A stretch of 64,000 bases of DNA, from assembly GCF_000025725.1 (NCBI RefSeq), contig NC_013943.1, forward strand, positions 2,976,001 to 3,040,000. The letters run 5' to 3'. Positions 57,382 to 64,000 of this stretch are shown piece after piece. The notes under the pieces were generated by a model, which saw nothing but the letters and a program-made list of their open reading frames with translations, had not been told where the DNA came from and made no database searches. The translations under genes were made by a program, and so were the position numbers. How positions within the stretch are numbered: the stretch's first letter is position 1; each line of letters opens with the position of its first letter. The DNA is from Denitrovibrio acetiphilus DSM 12809. Lineage in GTDB: Bacteria; Chrysiogenota; Deferribacteres; Deferribacterales; Geovibrionaceae.

Positions 57382-58565
57382 GAATCAAAAAGTACGAAGT
57401 TTTTGATATGAAAGAGGCGATGAAGCTGATTAAAGAGGAGCTTGGCCCTGATGCCATGATACTCTCCTCCCGCAAGGTCGTTAAAAATAACAGCCTCGGT
57501 CTCTTCTCGCGCCCTATCATAGAGGTCACAGCCGCCGTGGAAGACGATGACCGTGTCAAAAAAGGTAAGAAGTCCGTTGGCGTCAACTATGACCCGGCAA
57601 AAGAGGGGAATAACAAAGAGCAGAGCGGAGATCTGGACAGGATAGCCGAACTCATTAATACTCTCGGGCTAAACAGATTTGACTGCCTCATAAATGACAT
57701 AACCGAAATTAAAAAACAGATGATGGAGATGAAATCCAGCCTGAAAGAAAACATTATGGTAGACCTCACAGGCCACATAAGAGAGTTCTACAACCTTATG
57801 GTTAAAAACGGCGTGGATGAAATCATAGCTTATAAATTTCTGAAAAAGATAGAAAAAAGGGCATCCCACGGGCTTACACCCAACCAGATAAGAAACCTCG
57901 TGACTCAGCTTATGTCAGAGCTGATACCCGTTGAAAAGGATTATTTCTCTTCTATAAACAAAAAAGTTCTCGCCCTCGTGGGTCCCACAGGCGTGGGCAA
58001 GACAACGACTATAGCAAAGATTGCGGCAAACCTGAGCCTTAAGATGAATAAGTCAGTTGCGCTGATAACAGTGGATAACTTCCGTATAGGCGCAGTGGAG
58101 CAGCTCCGGACATACGCCGAGATAGTTGACATCCCTCTGCGTGTGGCGTCTACCCCGACAGAGCTTGAACGCATTATCTACGAATGCCGTGACTACGACT
58201 ATGTTTTTGTAGACTCCATGGGGAGAAGCCAGTTTGACGACAGCCAGATTGGCGACCTGCTGAAGTTTATGGAAGTCAGTCCCCTTGTGAAGGTTGCTCT
58301 GGTTATGTCCATGAGCAGTAATCATCAGGAGATGGCGGACACTTACGACAGATATTCCAAACTTTTACCGGAGTATCTTATATTTACAAAACTCGATGAA
58401 ACAAAATATTTTGGTCCTCTTGTCAATCTGCCGATAAAGAAGAAAACACCGTTAATGCTTCTGGCAGGTGGACAAAACGTACCAGATGATATGGAAGTTC
58501 CGGATGGCAAGAAGATTGCTGGTAAGATCCTCAAAGAGATACCGGCCTTGTGGAGTGATAAATGA
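57378..58565 (+). CDS. flhF: Flagellar SRP-type GTPase FlhF
   Basis: FlhF places polar flagella. The 395-residue protein has an N-terminal basic region, a helical N-domain and an SRP-like G-domain with ALVGPTGVGKTTTIAKIAAN near 195, TVDNFRIGAVEQLRTYAEI near 228 and FTKLDETKYFG near 336. It is followed immediately by flhG, its usual partner. Confidence 0.96.
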   Translation: MRIKKYEVFDMKEAMKLIKEELGPDAMILSSRKVVKNNSLGLFSRPIIEVTAAVEDDDRVKKGKKSVGVNYDPAKEGNNKEQSGDLDRIAELINTLGLNRFDCLINDITEIKKQMMEMKSSLKENIMVDLTGHIREFYNLMVKNGVDEIIAYKFLKKIEKRASHGLTPNQIRNLVTQLMSELIPVEKDYFSSINKKVLALVGPTGVGKTTTIAKIAANLSLKMNKSVALITVDNFRIGAVEQLRTYAEIVDIPLRVASTPTELERIIYECRDYDYVFVDSMGRSQFDDSQIGDLLKFMEVSPLVKVALVMSMSSNHQEMADTYDRYSKLLPEYLIFTKLDETKYFGPLVNLPIKKKTPLMLLAGGQNVPDDMEVPDGKKIAGKILKEIPALWSDK

Positions 58566-59413
58566 CAGATCAGGCTCACAGCCTGCGCAGAAAGGCTTGG
58601 GAACAGCACAGAAAGGCTACTTATATCTCTGTCTCGTCCGGTAAAGGCGGGGTGGGGAAAACGAATTTTGCGGTAAACCTTGCCTGTCTGCTCTCACAGC
58701 TTGGGAAAAAAGTTCTTGTGTTCGATGCCGATTTAGGGCTGGCAAATGTGGATATCCTGCTTAATATCAGTGTGTCCGCCTCCATCAGAAAATATCTGAC
58801 CGGAGAGGTGGGACTTAATGATATAATAAAGAAGGATAACTATGGGGTGGACATCATCCCTGCCTCCAGCGGCTTTGTTGAGCTTTCCAGTCTGCCGGAC
58901 GAAGAGCACGAAAAGCTGATTGATATCTTTGTACTGCTCGATTCGCAGTATGACTATATCCTGTTTGACACTGGTGCAGGTATCTCGGAAAACGTTATAC
59001 GGTTCACGTCCATTGCTGATCTGGTTGTTGTTTTGACAGTTCCAGAGCCCACAGCCATTACGGATGCATACGCCTTTATGAAGGTTGTTCACTTTCAGTA
59101 CGGTATAGAAAACATCCAGTTTGTGCTGAACAGGGTAGACGATGTTCAGGGAGTGAAGGGGATATTTGAAAGTATGAAAAATGTCGCTAGAAAATTCCTT
59201 AATGTCGAGCTGGAGTTCCTCGGATACCTACGGGAGGACAAAGCGCTTATAAAATCTGTCAAATCACAGAAGCCAGCATGTATCCTGACTCCGAACTGCC
59301 CTTACGTTAAAGACCTTCTGGCGATAGCAAGAAAGATCACAGGGCAGTCAAACGGCACAGCAGGGGATGAGAAGAAGAATTTTGTATCACTCCTGAAAGG
59401 GGTGTTCAAGTGA
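58562..59413 (+). CDS. flhG: MinD-like flagellar number ATPase FlhG
   Basis: FlhG limits flagellar number and counteracts FlhF. The 283-residue protein has the deviant Walker A SSGKGGVGKTNFAVNLA near 24, VFDADLGLANVDILL near 52 and FDTGAGISENVIRF near 137. It overlaps flhF by four bases. The C-terminus after about 255 lacks an obvious amphipathic helix but ends LLKGVFK. Confidence 0.94.
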   Translation: MTDQAHSLRRKAWEQHRKATYISVSSGKGGVGKTNFAVNLACLLSQLGKKVLVFDADLGLANVDILLNISVSASIRKYLTGEVGLNDIIKKDNYGVDIIPASSGFVELSSLPDEEHEKLIDIFVLLDSQYDYILFDTGAGISENVIRFTSIADLVVVLTVPEPTAITDAYAFMKVVHFQYGIENIQFVLNRVDDVQGVKGIFESMKNVARKFLNVELEFLGYLREDKALIKSVKSQKPACILTPNCPYVKDLLAIARKITGQSNGTAGDEKKNFVSLLKGVFK

Positions 59414-59435
59414 GCCGGCACGACAGGGGGTATGT

Positions 59436-59639
59436 ATGAATTTTTCTTACAGAGAACTTGCACTACTGCTTGCTACTGTTACTTTTATGTTGTCATTTGT
59501 GATGAAATTCCTCATATATGATGTAAAATTGACTTATATCGGCAGAGACATTATAATGTTTTTCGTTGTCTATCTGATAGCAAAGAACCTTTTTTTTATG
59601 ATCGACAAGCTGATAATTAACTACAGGAAAATAATGTGA
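59436..59639 (+). CDS. Small two-helix membrane protein in the flagellar operon
   Basis: This 67-residue protein is not recognised. It has two membrane segments (about 8-28 and 36-56) and a short basic C-terminus, KLIINYRKIM. The start follows GGGGG closely and the stop overlaps the GTG start of fliA (ATGTGA). The conserved position between flhG and fliA suggests a flagella-related role, which is inference. Confidence 0.75.
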   Translation: MNFSYRELALLLATVTFMLSFVMKFLIYDVKLTYIGRDIIMFFVVYLIAKNLFFMIDKLIINYRKIM

Positions 59640-60373
59640 CAGGCTACGGTGCGGCAGCCGGCAGTAACAGATTCAGCCGGGAAGAAAAAGACAAGATTAT
59701 TCTGGAGTTCATGCCCAGGATCAAATCATGGGTACTGCGCATCAGTACCACCTTGCCCGACACCGTGGACGTGGACGACCTTTACTCTTCCGCCTGTCTG
59801 GGGCTTATTGAGTCACTTGAACGTTTTGACAAAGACAGAAATGTAAACTTTTACACCTTTGGCGAAAGACGTATCAAAGGTGCGATACTCGACACGCTGC
59901 GAAACCTCGACTATCTCCCCAGAAATGTGCGAACGAGACTTAAACAGCTTGAAAGACACATCGGAAACCACTATCGTACTGCGGGTGAAAAGCCAACCGT
60001 GGAAGAGATAATCGAAAACAGTGATTTCAGTGAACAGGAAGTTTACCGCCTTCTCGAACTTATGGAAAATGATAAAATCCTCTCTCTGGACGAATCTGTG
60101 GGACCTGAAGGGGATACAAGCCTTGTTGACTTTATCAAAAGCACAGGACTGACACCGGAAGACGAAGCTCTTAAAACCAGACTCGTGGACACTCTCGGTG
60201 AGGAGATTGAAAACCTTAGCGAAAAAGAGAAATATGTCGTTTCTCTCTATTACTATGAAGAGCTCACAATGAAAGAAATTGCCATGGTTCTGGGTATTAC
60301 AGAATCAAGGGTTTCACAGATACATTCCGCTGCAACTGCAAAACTGAAAAAGAAACTCAAAGAATTCTATTAG
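59636..60373 (+). CDS. fliA: Flagellar sigma factor FliA (sigma-28)
   Basis: FliA directs late flagellar and chemotaxis transcription. The 245-residue protein has sigma region 2 with VDVDDLYSSACLGLIESLE near 41 and FYTFGERRIKGAILDTLR near 71, region 3 with LPRNVRTRLKQLE, and region 4 with LTMKEIAMVLGITESRVSQI near 215. The start is GTG with AGGA upstream, coupled to the small membrane protein gene. No flgM is present in the window. Confidence 0.96.
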   Translation: MTGYGAAAGSNRFSREEKDKIILEFMPRIKSWVLRISTTLPDTVDVDDLYSSACLGLIESLERFDKDRNVNFYTFGERRIKGAILDTLRNLDYLPRNVRTRLKQLERHIGNHYRTAGEKPTVEEIIENSDFSEQEVYRLLELMENDKILSLDESVGPEGDTSLVDFIKSTGLTPEDEALKTRLVDTLGEEIENLSEKEKYVVSLYYYEELTMKEIAMVLGITESRVSQIHSAATAKLKKKLKEFY

Positions 60374-60394
60374 ATATTACGCAGGAGACAATTA

Positions 60395-61465
60395 ATGCCC
60401 AAAGTTAAGCTGCTGATTGTGGATGACTCCGCATTCATGAGAAAAGCCATAGAAAATATGGTAAAAAAAGACCCCGAAATCGTTATTGTCGGTACAGCAA
60501 AAAACGGTATAGAGGCTGTGGAGCAGGTTAAAACACTCAGACCTGACGTTATAACTCTTGATATAGAAATGCCCCGCATGGACGGTCTCACTGCTCTGCA
60601 AAAAATCATGGCGGAAAATCCCCTTCCGGTGATTATGGTCAGCTCCCTCACAACAGAAGGTGCAGAAGCAACACTTAAAGCTCTGGATCTAGGAGCTGTG
60701 GACTTCATCCCTAAAGATAAGTCATTTGCCAGTTTCGGCGTTATGAAGATAGAGGATCAGCTCATCGCAAAGGTGAAGGGCTTCGGTGCGAAAAAGATGT
60801 TTTTCAGAAGACCATCACTCGCAAGACCTTCTATGCCTTCATCAACTATAACCAAACCGACTACACCACCCAGACCTGCACCAAAGATAACTTCCAAAAA
60901 GAAGCTGGTTATCATAGGTACATCAACAGGAGGTCCGCAGTCACTTCAGAAAGTAATACCTCTGCTTCCGGGAGACCTCGGTGTCCCGATACTTGTTGTG
61001 CAGCATATGCCTCCGAATTTTACAAAATCACTAGCTCAGAGGCTTAATTCCCTCAGCAAGCTCACGGTGCTTGAAGCACAAGGGAAAGAGAAGCTTGAGC
61101 CGAACCATGTGTACATAGCAAAAGGCGGAACCCACATGAAGATAAAAAAGATGGGACCGCACTTCTATACAGAAGTCGGAACTGAACCGTCAAATACACT
61201 GCACATACCAAGCGTGGATGTAACAGCAGCATCTGTTGCAGAGACAATAGGACGTGACGCACTTGGCGTTATAATGACAGGCATGGGGAGCGACGGCATG
61301 AAAGGTCTCCAGCTCCTTAAGCTGAAGGGCGGCAGTGTGATAGCTCAGGATGAAGAATCCTGTATAGTCTACGGTATGCCCAGAGCTGTAGTGGAAGCAG
61401 GATTTAATGACGAAGTTGTGCCTCTTACTGAAATTTATCAGCGTATAGTGGCATATTGCAGATAG
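60395..61465 (+). CDS. cheB: Chemotaxis protein-glutamate methylesterase/glutamine deamidase CheB
   Basis: CheB resets chemoreceptors. The 356-residue protein has a receiver domain (VDDSAFMRKAI, phosphoacceptor in ITLDIEMPRMDGL near 57), a proline-rich linker, and a methylesterase domain with IGTSTGGPQSLQKVI near 176 (catalytic Ser), VVQHMPPNFT near 200 (His) and MTGMGSDGMKGLQ near 297 (Asp). cheR is not in the window. Confidence 0.96.
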   Translation: MPKVKLLIVDDSAFMRKAIENMVKKDPEIVIVGTAKNGIEAVEQVKTLRPDVITLDIEMPRMDGLTALQKIMAENPLPVIMVSSLTTEGAEATLKALDLGAVDFIPKDKSFASFGVMKIEDQLIAKVKGFGAKKMFFRRPSLARPSMPSSTITKPTTPPRPAPKITSKKKLVIIGTSTGGPQSLQKVIPLLPGDLGVPILVVQHMPPNFTKSLAQRLNSLSKLTVLEAQGKEKLEPNHVYIAKGGTHMKIKKMGPHFYTEVGTEPSNTLHIPSVDVTAASVAETIGRDALGVIMTGMGSDGMKGLQLLKLKGGSVIAQDEESCIVYGMPRAVVEAGFNDEVVPLTEIYQRIVAYCR

Positions 61466-61509
61466 CGTTTTTAATAAGTTTTACATAATCAGGAGCAAAC
61501 AGGTAACAA

Positions 61510-62520
61510 ATGGCAGATATTCTAAGTCAAGAGGAGATTGACGCTCTACTCTCTACAGTTTCCACAGATGAGGAGATCGCAGATGAGAAAGTTGAGCAGT
61601 TAGACTTCGTCCCAAAGAAGATATCTGTCTATGACTTCCGGAGACCCGACCGTGTAAGCAAGGAACAGCTCCGCTCAATACGCAACCTGCACGATAAATT
61701 TGCACGGAATTTTTCCTCTACACTTTCAAACTACCTGCGTACGATCACCGACATAACACTCACATCCGTAGACCAGATGACATACGGTGAATTCCTCATG
61801 TCTCTGCCTGACCCCACAAGTTTTAACATCATCTCTATGATCCCCATGGAAGGGAATGCAGTGCTTGAGATAAATCCTTCGCTCGTTTTCCCGATTGTTG
61901 ACAAGCTTCTGGGAGGAACTGGCAAGCCGCTTTTCCAGACGAGAGAACTTACAAGTCTGGAACAGCACATAATGGACGGTATATTAGGTCTCATCCTAAA
62001 AGATCTCGAAGAGGTCTGGAGGCAGATAATCCCTAACATACGGCTCAAAAAAGAACTGAGTGAAAACAGCCCGCATATCATACAGATTGTTTCTCAGAAC
62101 GAAGTTGTTATACTTGTAGTTTGTGAAGTCAAGTTCGGCGAGGTTCTCGGTATGATGAACCTCTGCATCCCTGCGATAGTTCTTGAACCGGTTCTGGGTA
62201 AAATAAGCTCCAGCGACTGGTTAATAGGTGCTAAGAAAGGACTTCAGGGGGAGAAGGAAGACGAGATTATGCATATGCTTAACGATACTGAGGTTCCGAC
62301 AAGCATCTATCTCGGTCACAATAAACTTACGATCGAAGATGTTCTGGGGCTTCAGAACGGAGACCTGGTTATGTTTAACGTGAAACAGGACAGACCTGTT
62401 GAAATACACTTTAACAACAAACAGAAATTCCTCGGCGAGGTCGGTACTCTCGGGGTTAAAAAAGCAGTTAAGATCACACAATTTATAACGGAGTCAGACG
62501 ATGAAAACCCCGCTGAGTGA
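61510..62520 (+). CDS. fliM: Flagellar motor switch protein FliM
   Basis: FliM forms the C-ring and binds phosphorylated CheY. The 336-residue protein has the N-terminal CheY-binding peptide ILSQEEIDALLS at 4-15, a CheC-like middle domain with LLGGTGKPLF near 136, and a C-terminal SpoA domain with LTIEDVLGLQNGDLV near 275. It overlaps the next gene by 20 bases. Confidence 0.96.
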   Translation: MADILSQEEIDALLSTVSTDEEIADEKVEQLDFVPKKISVYDFRRPDRVSKEQLRSIRNLHDKFARNFSSTLSNYLRTITDITLTSVDQMTYGEFLMSLPDPTSFNIISMIPMEGNAVLEINPSLVFPIVDKLLGGTGKPLFQTRELTSLEQHIMDGILGLILKDLEEVWRQIIPNIRLKKELSENSPHIIQIVSQNEVVILVVCEVKFGEVLGMMNLCIPAIVLEPVLGKISSSDWLIGAKKGLQGEKEDEIMHMLNDTEVPTSIYLGHNKLTIEDVLGLQNGDLVMFNVKQDRPVEIHFNNKQKFLGEVGTLGVKKAVKITQFITESDDENPAE

Positions 62521-63400
62521 AAACAGGCACAGCACATTCACAGATGTGGCTAAGGAAGTGTTCCAGTCCACACTGAACAGTATGTTCGACAAAGATATCA
62601 AAGTGTCCTTTTCTGAAGTTTCCAGCGGTGGTCCGGATGATCTCGCAGGCGGCTACGAAGGACAGGTGCTTATTATTGTCACTGAAGAAAAATCAGGACT
62701 TGAAGCCGGTCTGATGTTTAAAACAGCAGACATAACATTTCTGACAAATCTAATGATGATGATGGATGAGCCAGGTAAGGAATCTCTAGAAGACGACGAC
62801 AAAGACGCAATAAAAGAGCTGGCGTCCCAGGCTCTCGCTGCTGTCACTGTGCCTCTTGAGGAAAAAACTCAGGTTAAAGTGTCTTTCAGAATAGACGATG
62901 TAATGGTTAATGATGCTCCCGCACTTTTTCAGTCAGATGCTTATATGATAATTGATGCAGACCTCGGGATAGGTGACCAGAATACCACATTCCGTTTCTA
63001 CACCGACATAAATCTTATGAATCTTTTCGGCGGCGGAGACGATGAGGAACCAGATTTCGGCTCAGCGTTCACGTTCCCAGAAGATGACGATGAACCCGCT
63101 ACTGGAGGGTTTGGAGGCGGATATGGCGGAGGTTCTCCATCCAATCTGGATCTCCTGCTTGATATCGATGTTCCGGTTAGTGTAAAAATGGGCTCTACAA
63201 AAATGTTTTTAAAGGATATACTAACTATGGGATCAGGGAATATCATCGAACTGGACGAGTCCGCTGACGAACCTGTTGAACTTGTTATTAATAATAAAGT
63301 CATCGCCAGAGGCGAGGTTGTCATTGTTGATGGTTATTTTGGTTTCCGAATTAAAGAAATTGTCAGTCGTGCAGAAAGAATTAAAAAATTAAAAGATTGA
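62501..63400 (+). CDS. fliN: Flagellar motor switch protein FliN/FliY with CheC-like N-domain
   Basis: The 299-residue protein is much longer than a simple FliN (about 130). The last 85 residues are a typical SpoA/FliN domain: LLLDIDVPVSVKMGSTKMFL and GNIIELDESADEPVELVINN. A Gly- and Asp-rich linker (about 185-212) joins it to an N-terminal domain that resembles CheC/FliY. In that domain the helix reads DAIKELASQALAAV, where the phosphatase E-x-x-N motif would be; the Asn position is Ser, so CheY phosphatase activity is doubtful. It forms the switch with FliM. Confidence 0.9.
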   Translation: MKTPLSENRHSTFTDVAKEVFQSTLNSMFDKDIKVSFSEVSSGGPDDLAGGYEGQVLIIVTEEKSGLEAGLMFKTADITFLTNLMMMMDEPGKESLEDDDKDAIKELASQALAAVTVPLEEKTQVKVSFRIDDVMVNDAPALFQSDAYMIIDADLGIGDQNTTFRFYTDINLMNLFGGGDDEEPDFGSAFTFPEDDDEPATGGFGGGYGGGSPSNLDLLLDIDVPVSVKMGSTKMFLKDILTMGSGNIIELDESADEPVELVINNKVIARGEVVIVDGYFGFRIKEIVSRAERIKKLKD

Positions 63401-63425
63401 CACAGTGTAGTATTTTGGAAATAAT
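63397..63425 (+). promoter_or_regulatory. Predicted promoter of cheY
   Basis: A perfect TTGACA (63397-63402, overlapping the fliN stop) and AATAAT (63420-63425) are spaced by 17 bases. cheY may therefore be transcribed independently of the long flagellar operon. Confidence 0.6.
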
Positions 63426-63458
63426 ATAAGATAAGAGAAACAAGGTGGAGGACCAGAA

Positions 63459-63836
63459 ATGGCTCACGAACACGTTATAATAACAGTGGATGATTCTTCT
63501 ACCATGAGAAGAATTATAAAAAACACCCTCACGAAGCTTGGATTCACCAATGTTCTTGAAGCTGCTAATGGTGTTGAAGGTCTTGATGTGCTTGCGAAAA
63601 ACGACGTTGATATGATAATCACAGACTGGAATATGCCCGAAATGGACGGACTCACCTTTGTAAAGACTATCCGTTCAAAAGAGGAATATAAAGAAACTCC
63701 TATTCTGATGGTTACAACGGAAGCCGCAAAAGAAGACATCCTGACAGCACTCAGAAGCGGTGTGAACAACTATGTTGTTAAACCTTTCACACCGGACACT
63801 CTTCAGGAAAAGGTGAATAAGCTCCTCGGTATTTGA
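63459..63836 (+). CDS. cheY: Chemotaxis response regulator CheY
   Basis: The 125-residue receiver has D11-D12, phosphoacceptor D56 in IITDWNMPEMDGL, T at MVTTEAAKED and K in NNYVVKPFTPDTL, all in the CheY pattern. AAGGTGGAGG lies upstream. Position next to fliM and fliN supports the motor-binding role. Confidence 0.95.
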   Translation: MAHEHVIITVDDSSTMRRIIKNTLTKLGFTNVLEAANGVEGLDVLAKNDVDMIITDWNMPEMDGLTFVKTIRSKEEYKETPILMVTTEAAKEDILTALRSGVNNYVVKPFTPDTLQEKVNKLLGI

Positions 63837-64000
63837 TGATGTCTGCATACAAAGACATTAATGAGCTTCTGGATATTGCCAGAAGTATAAATGAAGGAAA
63901 TTATGACGTTGCCAGTGTTGATGTTAACGCTGAAAACGAATTATTTCATATCGCCCAGTATTTCAGCGAATCTATAGAAAAACTCCAGACAGTTTATGAC
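63836..64000 (+). CDS. Start of a gene after cheY, possibly cheZ (3' end outside window)
   Basis: The frame opens with ATGATG overlapping the cheY stop (TGATG) and runs to the window edge, giving MMSAYKDINELLDIARSINE and then EGNYDVAS, FHIAQYFSESIEKLQTVYD. It is helical and acidic. Position after cheY suggests the phosphatase CheZ, but too little is visible to be sure. There is no clear ribosome site, so translation is probably coupled to cheY. Confidence 0.5.
   Translation, partial: MMSAYKDINELLDIARSINEGNYDVASVDVNAENELFHIAQYFSESIEKLQTVYD

Overview
The window looks like chromosome of a motile, Gram-negative, anaerobe-like bacterium with moderate GC. From memory of gene content and order I would place it in or near the Deferribacterota (Denitrovibrio/Geovibrio/Seleniivibrio type). 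The support is a flagellar order fliR-flhB-flhA-flhF-flhG-orf-fliA-cheB-fliM-fliN-cheY, an mqnC gene (futalosine route to menaquinone), a lapA-lapB pair, beta-type glycyl-tRNA synthetase, tRNA genes without encoded CCA, and several PAS-free histidine kinases. The taxonomic call is inference, not a search result.

Layout: 0-4.5 kb holds the end of a PsiE-like membrane gene, secA and a complete IS256-family insertion sequence. 4.6-11.3 kb is a minus-strand protein quality control block: four tRNA genes (Arg, His, Leu, Gly), tig, clpP, clpX, then lon and rpsU. 11.4-13.8 kb has a DUF72 gene, a class III aminotransferase and a stand-alone FlhB C-domain protein. 13.8-22.7 kb is minus-strand signalling and metabolism: response regulator, histidine kinase, ppdK, glyS (with no glyQ beside it), leuD, leuC. 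22.8-26.3 kb has a membrane histidine kinase with a CxxCH motif, a diguanylate cyclase with a cysteine tail, and a metal/arsenic-type permease. 26.3-34.4 kb is an accessory region: a glutamine amidotransferase, a decayed reading frame, and an AbiC-like abortive infection gene that has been split by an IS21-family element, itself split in its right terminal repeat by a second, nearly identical IS256 copy. Next come a 276-residue unknown protein overlapping the AbiC-like gene and a RhuM-Fic protein.

34.6-37 kb is groES-groEL with a perfect CIRCE operator and an 80-bp palindromic intergenic repeat inside the leader. 37-43.5 kb runs sirtuin, HIT, lapA, lapB, mutS, a membrane protein and a metallo-beta-lactamase-fold protein, with mostly overlapping ends. 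43.6-53.3 kb is one minus-strand, mostly end-overlapping operon: mqnC, GAF histidine kinase, DUF342, uvrA, amidase and glmU. 53.4-64 kb is the flagellar export, regulation and switch cluster, ending in cheY and the start of a possible cheZ.

The most informative novelty is the nested transposon. Removing both elements and a 3-bp duplication restores an open 249-codon AbiC-like gene in frame, directly coupled to an uncharacterised partner. That suggests an inactivated two-gene defence-type module next to a RhuM-Fic gene. Other points worth checking are a chain of hairpins downstream of rpsU, the repeat in the groESL leader, and a FliN/FliY whose phosphatase-like half appears to have lost its asparagine.
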